The position numbers and the translations under genes were made by a program. This document shows positions 35,911 to 49,592 of a DNA stretch of 64,000 nucleotides, piece by piece. Numbering within the stretch: position 1 is the stretch's first letter; every line of letters starts with the position of its first letter. The DNA lies in the NCBI GenBank assembly GCA_037903355.1, contig JBAJFE010000011.1:1869001-1933000 (forward strand), in the 5' to 3' direction. A model generated the notes under the pieces. It was not told the DNA's origin. It ran no database searches and saw only the letters and a program-made list of their open reading frames with translations. This stretch comes from Trichuris trichiura (taxonomy: Eukaryota; Nematoda; Enoplea; Trichinellida; Trichuridae).

Positions 35911-38500
35911 ATGACCACATTGGCTCCGCCAAGAGAAAATCTTAAGTATACGAAGCCGTGGCTGTATTACAAATCTGGAGTTGAGTTTTTAAACGACTTT
36001 TGGCCAATGTCGCCTATAGAGACGGACGAACGAATGCTATACGGGCCCGGTCATGTGCAACGGATGCTGAAACGATTTGCCGAAATAGCCGAGCAATCTG
36101 TGGACAGTCGAAGAGGTCGCAGTGACGTCAGTCATAGTAGACGATTGAGAAGTGCCGACAACCTGCCCTGCTCGAACAGCACCTCAATCACTCCGTCGCA
36201 TCGACATTCGTCTTGTCCGACCGTCAGCGCTGATATTTCAGCAACACCCTCGTCTGTGCAACAGCTGAAGCGAAAGTTTGAATATCTCAGTGCATCAGCT
36301 GTTGCCCACGGCATGAGCAAGCCGAAAAGTCGAAACACTTCATCCGATCGAATGGACAAAGCGAACTCCCCCAGTCGGCCAACTGCACGTCGATCGAGCG
36401 AAATGACCACGTCCAGTACTAGCAATTCGTCATCCTACTGTCTCAGCGATGTTTTTGGGGATGTATCCTACTTGTCAACTGATCGTGACGAAAGTAGCAC
36501 GTCGGAAAGTACCGCATCAAAGTACGCTGTTCAGAAACTCACCAAGAAAATAGCATCAGGTAATTTTTCAACTACTTAATCATGTTGGGTCATATCCCGA
36601 ATACTTTTTAAAAAAAAGTTAGACGCTCTGAAATTCAAAAGGTCAGCCGGTCGGGGGCAAGTCAGTATGACCGCTTTGGGTTGGAAAACATATCGCATCG
36701 GTATGTACGCGCTTTAGAGCGTCTCTCCTGTAATATTGTGCATGGAAGGCTTATGCGGGGAATGTTCAGCCATAGGCGACCACTATAGGCAAACAGTTTG
36801 CTCCCGTGCGTGCATACTGTTTGCCTAACCTTGTCCAACGTAAAGGGTGGATCAGGACACTTGTCCATTGACACAACGTGCTCAATGCATGAAGTGATAA
36901 CTGAGCAGTAGTAAGACCAGCTTTCTTGAGTGCTGCTGGTGACCCGTTATCGTTGCCGGAGCAACATTATGTCAACTTGCAGTTAGCGTTAACGTGCCAT
37001 TTCGAATGTCAACTTCATCTATTTTGCTTATTTTCAAATTGAGAGCTCCTTCCCTCCTTCTCTCAGTCTATTTGGCCAAAGGCGCTCCTTACAAGAGTAA
37101 TTCATCAGCGGGGTCCATTGAGGTCATACTTCAGCTGGACAATTTGTACAAGTTGCCTTGCGACCCGCTTTGACGTATTGTTCCGTCGGATCAACGTTGT
37201 CATTGCACACCAATACGACGGGCCAATACAAGGCCATTGAACCCAGCCGGCGCCGGGCCAAATCCACTTGTCCGTCAGCTACGTACCTCGTCGTGGTTGG
37301 TATTGCAACTGCCTGCAGCGATTGAAGGTTACTTTCCACTTTTTAACTCTTCCCATCCCTGGACGTTCCAAGGTCGTCTCTTCAAGGCTCGCGACTACAT
37401 TTTACAAATTGCTGATGCGTCAAAGCACGTTGACATGTTATTTTGCTTGTCACATCTTTCTTTCTTAGGCGACAAACCAAAGATGGCAACAGCGGCACAA
37501 GAACCCGCCAGCGGACTGACTGAGATGAATGCTCTTTTGGAGAAGTTCCGCCAAAATCGAAGCAGACGCGCGTCTTCGGAGTCGGGTAAAAAAAAATTGA
37601 CTTTACAAATTAAAGATGGACAAATATTTTTCAAATTCCTTTAGCCAATGGACGCGATCCCGCGCCAACGGTCCAGATAAAATGTGACATTGTCAAATCG
37701 ACCAATGAGTGTACTTCGTCGCCGGAACATCCAGACAGTGGTGGTAGTGGTGGTGCCAGTCGTGCTAGCCATCATCAGTCGACCCTTCGACCGTCGACTC
37801 CAATGAAAAGCCGCCAAATTTTGGCTGATCGATACAATGAGCAGGTTTTTCCATTTGTTCGCATCGCCATGGCCGAACAGCAATCGTTCGTCAGAATTCT
37901 CGTCTCGACGTGACGTCGTCCACGTGTCCCAGTTCGATGAAAGAATTACGGCAGATCGCCTTCGTCGTTGCGTCCTACCTGTCCCAACCGCGTCGCGACT
38001 CTTCGTCATATCACTACGAATGTACCAGACGGTAGTTGGTCACGGTTCGTAAAAGTCTGCAGCTTTTCTAGGTCCCTTTGCCGACTCGGATTCCGAATGC
38101 TCATCCTACGGTCCAGAGGAACGCGATAAACATTACGACTTTGACGGAGCCTACGTTGTACCCAGAAAGAGTAGCTTAATTTCTAGAAAGGACGTCGTAA
38201 AGGTACAAGACAACAAGAAAGCTTTTTTGACGCAACTCATTCTTCCAACATATATTTCAGTATAAAGAAAATTACGTTGGCTTTAGCGCTGAACCGCCAG
38301 TTGCTTACGTGTATCTTGAAGAAACAGAAGCAGAAGTCGCTGGTCTCTGGCAGGCGGGCAAAGACATAAGTATAGATTTATATTTCCACATCAAGGAACA
38401 GTAAGCGCTTTTTCTACTCGTGTTAATCGTCGTTTTGTTTTTCTTCCGTAGAATGCGTCAGGAGCGGAGCAGCGTGACGGACGATGACTATAGTCAATAG
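35911..38500 (+). CDS. Unrecognised Ser-rich protein, 470 residues, seven exons
   Basis: Function unknown. Exons: 35911-36559, 37469-37585, 37645-37844, 37895-38021, 38072-38202, 38261-38400 and 38452-38500; they total 1413 nt and keep phase. The first intron is about 910 bp, the others about 50-60 bp. The N-terminus is well ordered (NLKYTKPWLYYKSGVEFLND, then GPGHVQRMLKRFAEIAEQ). The middle is Ser/Thr/Arg-rich and probably disordered, with a short GGSGG stretch. The C-terminal 110 residues are acidic and Tyr-rich (DKHYDFDGAYVVPRKSS; YKENYVGFSAEPPVAYVYLE) and end DDDYSQ. This layout suggests a cytosolic scaffold or regulatory protein with a conserved N- and C-terminal module. No signal peptide or membrane segment is seen. 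Splice choices at 37844/37895 and 38021/38072 are the least certain. Confidence 0.7.
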
Positions 38501-38948
38501 ATTTGGTGATGCCGTCCCCGTTTCGCATTTTCATTTTTCGCGTTCGTGTGCTTTGCAACAGCGGAAGTAAACCGGCAAACATACAAGCAGAAATACAATT
38601 CACTGCGCTTGACGATCAGCACCTATTTGATAGGCGGGAAAATGGCCAACGACGGCAAGACGCCAATATCATCTCGTTATTAGCGAAAAAATGGAGGGCA
38701 GCTTTTTAAGAGAACGTTCTGCGGCTGTAGAAGGTACGAAGGGCTTTTTCGCAAGCGATCAACAGGCACTGACCACAAAATCGAAAGAGAGAGGGAGAAG
38801 AACAACTTGTGCTGGACGGATTGTAACAAGGAAGCAACGCGAAAGAGGAAAGTCCAACCTTATACGGCTGGTTTGATGAGTTGATGGTCATTGACAAACT
38901 TTTTTTTGGACAACAGCGAATTTTGTCAAACACTGATGGCACCATAGA
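38501..38948. other. Convergent intergenic region
   Basis: About 450 bp between the stop of the Ser-rich gene and the RAB6 stop. Small open frames are present but nothing coding is supported; it should hold both 3' UTRs. Confidence 0.45.
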
Positions 38949-39999
<1,051 letters not shown>

Positions 40000-41508
40000 T
40001 GCCTACGATTTAGACGACGCGGTAAAGCGAGCCGAACAAACAAAATAGAGTTACCACTGTTTTGGCTGAATAGACTGAACGAGGCTATTCAAACTTGCCC
40101 AGCTTACTAAACGAAGGCGAATATTACCGCCCGTACGGAGGGGAATATCTGCAACAATGAATCATCATAGCGAACAATCTGCACATGTAATTCATTCGAA
40201 CAAAATGACCCGAACCTGATAAAGTGAACAAATTTTCGGCGTAGGCCGCTTGCGAACTCGAAGCGGTGACTGTAGGTAAGCCGAAATAACCGTCACAATG
40301 TCTACACTTATATGACCGAAATAAAGTAAACGCAGGTATGTATCTTCTTAATCAGACAATGCAATCTACAAACCAAACTGAAAGCGTAAAGTATTTGAGA
40401 CCCAAATCTGCTAAGCAATGTAAAACATGAAATACAAGAACTGTTAACGTTAAGAGTACTACTAAGCCTGCTGCACGAAGTAGTGTTACCGTCTTCCGGC
40501 GCAGAACTATCTAAATATTTCTTGGATCTACAGTCAGTAACTTAATTATCTTTGGCGTACCTTTTAATCTTTAATTTAAAGTGCTAAGAACTTTAGCGTC
40601 ACGGCAGGTGTCAATAGCCACAAATTAAATGGTAAAAAATTATTTAATAACTTAGTTCATCCTAGTGCGAATCGAACCGCTTCAATCACGATGAAACTAT
40701 ACAACCCGTCTCTGTAGTGCTTCCGCTTTCATGAGTTGCTAAGGTAAACAGTAAAAATTACGGAACGAAAACATTTCCGAATGACGCGGAATTTTTAACT
40801 TCTTGTTTGGCATTCGCAATACGTGTCGATCTCTGAACTGGATATCGTCCAATTACAGCAGCTTTTAACGATAGAAGAGCCAGAAAAAAACAACGATTCA
40901 GTCGAATAGAGACTGCTATTGTAAGAATGCTTTCTTACCCACGAACCTCGTCTACCGTAAGCCAAATGAAATTTAAAAATTTTAAGAGCAAGTACTGATT
41001 AATTTCAATGCATTTCAGCTCATAAAGCCCATACTTTGCGGGTTTTTACTAGTAAAAACAAAACTGCCAGTTTCTCTTGAGGTATTCTTTCGTTATGCGA
41101 CTTTTGTCGATCATTTGAACGCGAACTAACCTAATTATTTTTACCGTACCGCAATGCAAAAATGAGGTCAATCCTTTTTTTGACACAAGCACGTGTGGCT
41201 ACAGGCATAGATTTCTTTCCCTGCCGCACAGAAAAGCTGCCAACAGGAAGAGAATACTTCGACGACGAAAAGTTTTCACAAAAAGTACAGTATAACAAAT
41301 GAGTAGGTAACTTCCTGTAAGACAATTTAAACCATTTTATTCGGCTTCTTATCGGAGCGTAAATTGAAGCCAAACATGAAATAGCGCTAACTATGTTAGC
41401 ATTTGTAGCACAATGCGCTTTGCAAGCAAAAGAAGCGACGAGTAAAGTCGTTAACGAAGAACGTTTGTTCCATCGATTAACGCGGTCACATTTTTTGCAC
41501 TTTCGCCA
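40000..41508. other. Intergenic, AT-rich
   Basis: About 1.5 kb between RAB6 and the peptide precursor. A minus-strand open frame at 41131-41373 shows no domain. Nothing supported; the RAB6 promoter should lie at the left end. Confidence 0.45.
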
Positions 41509-41930
41509 TTAGCCAATTCTTAACATCGGCCGACGTCTTCTTCGCCCTATGGACATTCCAACTCGTTTTCCAGCTCTGAAAGCGGCCCTTTCGCGTTCTG
41601 TAAATCAAAGTCGGATAGAAATGTCAGCTTTTACGAGAAAATAAAAAGTAATTAAATTTTTTAAGAGTATTAAATTTAAAACCTTCTTTTATTATTAGAA
41701 TGCGCCAAAAGACGGAGCACAGTTAAAAACGGTTCACTTACGCCTGGCTGTTCTGTATATTCCGCGGTTGTTGTACAAACCCAGAAAACCTATAAAGCAG
41801 AGAACGTCTTCGCTGCTAGCTCTGCCTACAGTTGGCGTAACGAAAAAGAAAACAAACCTGGAAAACAATCTCCCTCGTGTATTATGGCTACAAAAAAGCA
41901 CAAAACCAGTAAAAGGCACAAAGTCTTCAT
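41509..41930 (-). CDS. Predicted small secreted peptide precursor (neuropeptide-like)
   Basis: Three exons: 41858-41930, 41742-41825 and 41509-41597; 246 nt, 81 residues, phases consistent. Introns are 32 and 144 bp; the first has a GTTTGT donor and CTGTAG acceptor, the second GTAAGT and TTTACAG. Residues 1-20 (MKTLCLLLVLCFFVAIIHEG) are a classical signal peptide. The mature part is basic and has candidate processing sites near the end: FRAGKR (Gly before a dibasic site), SIGRRRR (Gly before four Arg) and a terminal LRIG. Such Gly-plus-basic sites are what prohormone convertases and amidating enzymes use, so amidated peptides ending FRA-amide, GMSI-amide or PMLRI-amide are possible. No known nematode peptide family was recognised. 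An alternative is a basic antimicrobial-type peptide. The short 32-bp intron is the weakest point; reading through it would shift frame. Confidence 0.45.
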
Positions 41931-42751
41931 GTGACAATGTTATGAAGGTGATCTACCTTAATAGAGGACTGCAACTTGCTTAAATAGCAACCAATATCAA
42001 CAGCCCACGCGTCACGATTAAGTCGCCTAAAGCGTTAAGGCATGACGCGGCCGCCCTCTTTTGACAAGAAATCTCCACATTTCCTGTTGAAAAATCTGGT
42101 TCCTAATTTAAAGAGTGAGAATTAAATAGAGCGGCAATTGGCCGACTATCTGCCCTTGTATTTAACAAAACTGTACTGCTGGCTGGCTAAAAATTTTAGA
42201 ACGTTCTTGCCGAAATTTGCAAAACTCAACTGGACAAAATTAATCATGTGCTACTGAATGTTAGCCTACGGACTCCATCGAACACTGGAGAATTAGCCAA
42301 CACGGCCGCGACGGCGTCTGACGCTTCTTAACAAGTCAACCATTGCGAAATTGTATCTGTCCGAAAAAGTTAAAAAGAAAAACTATGCCAATCTGCGTCG
42401 CTGAAATTAAGTAAAAATATCGACATTCATCGTGATAGCATGAACATGACCATGCATAGGATGCGAAAAAAAACAGAAACAGGCAATGTATAACTACTTT
42501 GAGGTAAACGTTTACTAAGTTGTGATTCGTGTAGTGCTTAGTAAAATGGAGAATCGGCTTAATGAAAATTCTAACAAAAAAAAGAGAAGGATAGAAGTAT
42601 TCGGAGCGAAGAAGTGCAAAACAAGCAACAATGATCATGAGGAAACAAAGTGACCAAAAATAAACAAACATCATACCGTGAGACGCATAACAATGGAACG
42701 TATTTGGAAGACGACAACTTGTCCAACGGGATAAACAATACAGTAAATAAT
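41931..42751. other. Intergenic between SNX17 and peptide precursor
   Basis: About 820 bp; no gene supported. It includes the 3' UTR of SNX17 (the long minus-strand frame that reaches 42336 is a shadow frame) and the presumptive promoter of the peptide precursor. Confidence 0.45.
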
Positions 42752-45452
42752 TTAACCTTCGGAATCCACACCGACAGCGTACGACTCGTTCCTGATCGGC
42801 TCCATAAGGATCTGTAAATGCTATACAAGTGAACAATGGCGGCCTACATAAACAGAGAAAGGCTGTACTTCGGGAGTCTTGAAAGGCGTTAATTCTGACC
42901 GTTGACAATTCATTGAGTTGTTTGATGCGGCACTGTTCAGGAAGGCACCAGAAGAGTAAGGCTAATGAAGAAATCGGTATGAGCAGCATAAACTCTTCAT
43001 CACAGCACATACCACAAATGGAAGACTGTAGCTGACTGCACCATGCGCAGCCTGGGAACCAACAATTTCTTCGATCATCGATTGAAGGCATAAGGAAATT
43101 AGAACGCTCTTAATGAACGAAAAACGATTCTTACGTATACGGGCAAAACAATAACTCATTTACCTGAGCACTCTTCAAAGTGATCCACTCAAGGTGATTA
43201 TTGGAGAAAAGATATTCAAACGACAAATCCTGACCACCATGCGTGGACTACAAAGCCAATGAGGATGATCATAACAAAATCAATTAACGTACCAAAACGG
43301 ATAGGCGCCAGCAGCGAATTCTATTTACTCGGAATACAGCTTCTTTCATCTCATCCTACTGCAGAATAAAGAGCAAGCGGAAAAAACACGAGCTTGACGA
43401 ATAACCTACATGATCAGATGAGTAAAGAATAATTAACCGTTTCTTTCCAACAGCAGCGTGAGCGAAAGTATTCGCCACGGGAAAACTGCATTGGCATTGC
43501 TCAAAAAAGACGTAACCGTACCACGGTTGTCGCTGACAGAGTCGAAGCAACTAAAATTTCCATATCTATATTTGCATACGTCATTCGTCGCATGAACACC
43601 CACTTCGGCACTGTTAACAGCGCAGTTGGTATTGGCGATGATTTTAGCGGCCGTTTCGTCCACGGCGCCATACTTCAGCTTTCTGAGGCCAAATGGCAAC
43701 AGACTATTTCTGAAAGCGCGCAATAGCATAGACCATATGTAGTAACTCGTAGCTCAACTTTCCGAAGATGGAATAGGATTTACGGTTTCTCCTCAAATAA
43801 TCACTTCAACTGCTATTACGGTGTACATAATGAAAAATTGCAAAACGGTTAAGATGCAAATGTCTGCCATTGACGAGAATATGAAAGGAGAGAATGCGCC
43901 AACAAAGACAAACTTGGAAATGCGCGCAACGAATACCAACAGGCCGCCTGAAGGGAGCGCATTACGTATTACGTACGCTCTACAAAAGATGCACGCTTTC
44001 TTAAAAACTTTACACCTACGCGCAGTGTTGCCATGCTATAAGCCTTAACGACTTTCTATCAACACAATTCCGCCTGCTACGTGATAAACAATTTGCCACG
44101 TATTGAAACTGTGTATACGCTATTAGCTACGCATCAGATAAAGTTGACCTTCCGTAAAGAAGAGCTTTACAAGAAATTTAACTAATTATTAACGCATAAA
44201 GGGCATGGCTATTTAAGGTTTCGATTTTGAAAATTCATAAGCGCTCATACGAAAGATGGTTGGACTGACTGACGCTGAAGCATACCTGAGAAGAAACGTT
44301 GCGGAATCGTATCGCGCCTGAGAAAGAATGACGTGAACGGCACCAATGTCTTTCAATAGCCCATTTTCAATGGAGGCATCCCAAAAGCTAAAAGCTCTTG
44401 CTTAACGCTGGGTTAACAACGAAGAAAGTGAATGAAAATTGTTTACCTTTTGCGCAATACAACTTTTGCTTTGAAACCCAACTTGGACGCTTGGTAAAGC
44501 GACAGTAAGGGCGATTCAAAGTTTCCAAGCCATCTAAGAACTATGCGCAAAGAACAAACTGAGAAGAATAACTGTGGCTGCCAACAGTGACGTCATACCT
44601 TTGCAAGGAAATACTTCACTTTTGGTCACAATAAACAAGCCAAAGTAACGACAATTCTCTTGCGACAAACCGACCATCGGCGCAAGCCGCTAAAAGCTTT
44701 TGTTGCGAAAAATGGGGAAGAGAAAAGTTTGTGACCAACTTGCCTCCAATACAACGCCGGTGCTGTCGCCGGGAAAACATGGAACCGTAAACTTTGTTCT
44801 GTCAAACAGATAAACCGGAAGTTGGTTGGACAATTGTCTGGAAGCTGCTACGCAACTTTCCCTTTGCGCATCGAGAAAAAAGCGCTGCACCAATTGGCTT
44901 CGCGTAACATCCTTGCGATAAAATGCTCAAATAGATTTAACACCGTACTACGCGTCAACAAAAAAAAACAACACAACTACGGCTTACCGACGCGTAAGTA
45001 GTCTTGCAAAGCTTCGCGACGTTCCGCGAGCGATCGTTCATTGAGAAATGCCTTTATCTTTTTGGGTGGAAATTCGGGAACTCGTTCCGGATCGATTCTT
45101 GCAATCAACTCGTGCAATCGCAACAGGGTGCTGTATCGACATGAGCAATGGTAAGCACCATTTATATGGATCTCGTAGACCTAAGACAAAGTTCAAACAA
45201 TTCCTACACTTAAATGAAAGCTTAAAACTATTAATAAACTTTTCGCGAGAAAGGCCCCACCTTTCGACTTCATGCATATTATCTAAGCTAGAATGCGAGC
45301 AAACAAGCAAGTTAAAATGCCGTTAAGTCAAAAGCCGCTTTCAGTGGAAACATTTAGTGATGCGAAGGTAAATTCAAAAAAAAAGTTACCGTATACAATT
45401 GGCCCGACGAGTCGGAAGCAAAGCGATATACGGGCACGGAAACGTGCATCAT
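42752..45452 (-). CDS. snx17: Sorting nexin 17 (PX-FERM-like)
   Basis: Endosomal adaptor that binds PI3P through its PX domain and NPxY/NxxY cargo through a FERM-like module, recycling receptors. It starts MMHVSVP at 45452. Exons include 45390-45452, 44988-45180 (PX: CSCRYSTLLRLHELIARIDP, FPPKKIKAF, ERREALQDYL), 44744-44925, then about 44570-44687, 44414-44536, 44285-44392, about 43576-43713, 43396-43550, 43268-43350, 43147-43235, 43012-43109, 42856-42963 and 42752-42810. FERM-like motifs match SNX17: QENCRYFGLFIV, KAKVVLRKR, CQRQPWYGYVFFEQC, FRVNRIRCWRL, LSFEYLFSNNHLEWITL and SVLISLCLQSMIEEI. The donor after 44744 is GCAAGT, a GC-AG intron. The predicted end YAVGVDSEG corresponds to the human tail near GIGDEDL but lacks the final Leu. 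Confidence 0.88.
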
Positions 45453-48400
45453 TACAGCGGTAAGCATCGGTTTGTCATTCATCGCGGCGACGCCCACTTT
45501 GATTGTTCGGCTACCTGTTTACAACAAGCGTTAATAAAAACATGTAAAAGGCTATTTAAACGATTGGTCAATTTTTAAAAGAACGCAAAACGGATGCGCC
45601 AACACAAAGGAAGAATATCGAAGCAAAGAGTCGACCAAGTGGGCAATCGACCCCTTGCTGCTGTGTCCTACTGTCACATATGTCAAAGAGAAAAGTTCGA
45701 AAACCGGGCGACCTTATGCCAACCAGAATAGCATTCCGGACAAGGCAATTACAATTTCTGGGCTAAACTAAAGTGACTTACGTTCGAAGTGAACACAAAA
45801 ACAACGTCGCTTTTCTTTAAGGCGCGTTTAAGTAAAAATTGGTCACCAACGCTCGAACGGCATCTGGCTTCATGCGGCCATGTGTCATTAATGAATGCAA
45901 ATGGTTAGTTAGTCAGTTAGGTCGACGCTAAAGGAGGACAAATGTTACTACGATCGTTGACAGGCGAAATACTGCCCTTAGCTATGCTAGCAACAGGTAA
46001 AAATAATCCAGGCTAAAGATATAGGCTGGAGTAGCGGCGCGAATAACAACATGCGAAGGCGAAGAGACAGCAGCCAGTCGCCAGTCAAAGATCATCAATT
46101 ATAATGGTATGTTCTCCAAACTAGCATCAATCGGAGATACATGCTGATAGCGGACGCCTGGAGGCAATTAAACCACATGTTAAACTGCCTTCTAACCACG
46201 TTAGAGAAACACGAAGGAAGCCTAAGCATGCCTTGCAGCCATTACGATAAATTCATTTGACGCAAAAGTGATAAGGGGAAAAAAATCTCAACGATAACCA
46301 CTAAAGAAAACTACTGACACACTAGCGATAAATATGGAAACATTTCAAAATCGCCAGTGATAAAGCAACAGAAAATAAGAGGCGGACGAACAATAACAAT
46401 ATTAATGTATTGTTCGCACGTGACATAATATTAAACTTAAATAGTAACAGTATATGCAACCGCCCGAAAGAACTACTAGAAGTTTTCTATTGACGAAGCG
46501 TACTTGAGAATTAAATGAGATGTTTTTCACGACTGCTATTCTGGCATATGCACAGCAGGTGGACTTGGCTACGTACGGTGACGCGTAGAATTTCTTGCAG
46601 GCCTAACGGACGACAACGAAAGCATAATTGGTAGACCGCATTGCATAATCTAAAGCGCATGTGAAAATGAATACGGGTGCCAAAGGAAACAGTGTCACTT
46701 TGCATGGGAACATTTCAACTAGTAGCAAATTACAGCCTGCCTATACTGTAAACAAAGCCTGCAAAGCAAGAAGGAATTTTTTGCGACAGTTCCATGCTCG
46801 ACAAATAAAAGGGAATAAAATTACAGACTAAAACCGGAGAGCGCGGCGTATTATATTACAGTCTCATGGCAAAAATTCTAGAACTGCCATGCAAAACAAT
46901 TTAAATTCATTACTCCTACGCTTTCAGCGAACTAGTACAAAATTAAGCGCAATTTGTGCATGCTTAATGATAGACCTAAGAAAAGAAACGGCGGAGACAG
47001 TACGATGACATATGATGCTCATGTTCTTTGGCGTACTGTTCCGCGCGCGCTGGTTCGCTTGGCAAACCGATAATTGTACCTGCATTTCACTACTGTAAAA
47101 TTAATGCCCCGTAATTAAAACGTTTCTGAGCGAAACAACGAATCGCGCGGAAAGTTACGCGTCAACAAGACATTAAAACTTTTACAAATAAACATTTTCT
47201 ACGAGCAGTGAATCAAGTGTTGTCGCGTATTTGTTTTTGCGCTCATGACGCGACTGTTTTTTTCTTGAAAAACGCCCATACTTGCCAGCCTGATTGCGCG
47301 ATGAAACTGTTTTGCAAAACGGAATCGTTGATATTCCGGTTCGACGAATGGAATCGTTGTTGAAAAAGTGTTGCCGGCAACGGAAACCGGCAACCCTACG
47401 GGGCAACGACAATATAACTAAACCCATTGTAACCAGTCGAATCGGTTGCTGCTCATTATGCGTAATCTGCCTACGCGCAGTTTGCTAAGCTTTTTTCAGT
47501 TCGACGACGAACAGCGGGAAAGCATTATTGCAAGAAAACATACAACAGTTTTCCTTTAGGGGTAATTAAATGTAAATTACAAGCATCTGATTAAAAATGA
47601 CAAACATTTTCGACTGCGGAACTTGGAGATAAAAATAACGCGTAACTTTCATCGATAGAATCTGTTAACAAAAGGAATGCCCTAAACTAAGCTTGCTGCT
47701 GCAACCCTCAGTGCTACAGGGCGCAATTTAAATTATCATAACGGTCTTCCACCACCCCTGTTTCCCTTTTCCAGTGGATGCCTGTAATTAATATATATAT
47801 GCAAATAGCCTATCAGCGAGCGAACGAGCTATTTCTAACTAATATGTAGGGCTTTGTAATTTAAATTTTAGCAATAAGATTTAAATATGAAGTACTCTCA
47901 AAGCATTCATTCCTCAAGCAGGTTACTGTACGCACGTAACCTGCGTACATTTCTACAGCTCTGCTTCAGGAAACATTATCCAACCTCGTTAACTATGGAC
48001 TAATCTTTCCTAGCTAAAGTATTGGTATAAACAGTTTGAACGATCAATTATTATTTTCTCTGGTATACGAAAACGGCAGCTAGTCGTGCGAAGTCCTTCA
48101 AAGAAAGCTTCTCATTCTCATTTTACGGAAATTAAAAAGTGAGCAAAAGCATCGCTGATTCGCAACGCATTCTGGCCACTTTTCACGTAAGCTCAAAGAC
48201 TAACGCAGCAATCGAACCTCTACATCCATTGAAGATTAAAACAATGCAATGCCGATGGGACGCTCAAGGTGTTCAGTTGCAGGCACAAATTTATGCAGAC
48301 AAGTACTATAGAAAGTTGTAGTACTAAATTCGCTGACCCTCGCAGTAAAACGCAATAAAGAAGCACAACAAAAAGTAAAGAATCGCGTCTGCCGCTTAAC

Positions 48401-49592
48401 TCGCAAAATGGCAAGCAAAAGATGGATTTTTAAAATTTTGCACTTACAATATTGGCAGCAGCCGAACCGCTTTCTTCTCAGGATTACATCTGCCCATACA
48501 GAAAGCTGCGAGAGTTTATTTCATTACTTATGCGTGTAGCAAGACAGTAAATGATTTTCAAGCTTTACTGCGCTGCCGACGTCCTTATCTGTTCATCTCA
48601 ACAAAAGTATTGCAAAAACGTTGAATTCCAAAGACGCGATCTAGTCATGCAGCGTATGCTTTTTTTGCTTTTGCAATGGCATTATTAATTACTCTGCGCT
48701 ATTTTACAAATAGCGTTTCCGAGCGGTGATGCTTCAGGCACGAAAAAAAAAATTAGTCCGAGATGTTTATCAGAGGCTTTCAAAGCGCTTACGCGGTAAA
48801 ACCGTTTCTTCAGAAATAATTAGGAATAACCATTGAATGTTAACTCTTTTAAGAGCACTTTGAAACAGCGCTGAAAAACGAGGTAGATTTTTAATTGTAG
48901 GCACCTGTTGACTTATGCTTTCAGCAGAAAGTGCCAAGCTGAATAGCGCTTCTGAAAGTAGGCACTAGAAGCGAGTTGCTGTTTATATACGCCGAACGGA
49001 GAGCAAAAACATTAAACTAAATTCAAAGTAGGAGGGAAGAAAAAAGTTCGTACATGTCAGCAGCAGGTTTTCTCCGCGCGCTGCGAAAATAACTATGACT
49101 CATTTACAATCGATAGACAAACAACGTTTCGGTGAATCAGACTTTTTTTTGCTCTCACTCAAAGCAGCTTGCGAGACATGGTAAACTAAAATGCTTTTTC
49201 CTCTTTTACCTTCCCGCCCGCGCTATTTTTTAAGCATTTCAATCACATTTTCTTTTCTGGTCAAATTTACATTACAAATGGATTACACGGAGAAAAAATA
49301 CTTTATTAGGTAAGGCGGCTATTTGAACTTTTGTCCGAAACGCAAAGCGGTGGAAATAAATTAAAATTTAAACGCAATGATTGAAATGCTGCGAGGAAAT
49401 AGTAGCACTCCCCCGTTGAACAATGCTCACTCGTAGACACTACGCAAATAGTAACTTGATAATCACATTTAGAAAGTGATCATACGGTACAGTGAATTGT
49501 TGAACGGTGATTTGGTTGGTTCTATTAAGTAACTTTATTGGAGCTTTTGGCGCCCGACTTTGTTTGTCCAGCTTCGTTGAGCAGTTGAAATT
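45453..49592. other. Intergenic region between SNX17 and profilin
   Basis: About 4.1 kb between two divergent genes. Scattered 60-90-codon frames (46511-46705 minus, 47182-47427 minus, 48139-48321 plus) have no recognised motif, no consistent splice partners and unremarkable composition. It should contain both promoters. No repeats of note except a small palindrome at about 47930-47960. Confidence 0.45.

Noticed and set aside
40640..40760. Possible tRNA on the minus strand because of ggttcgattcg
   Set aside because: The T-arm stem does not pair and no A box or acceptor stem is found at the right spacing.
42336..43091. 251-codon minus-strand frame resembling a multi-pass membrane protein; first suspected to be an innexin
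   Set aside because: The SNX17 exons lie in other frames over the same stretch and match the family in order, so the long frame is a shadow plus 3' UTR.
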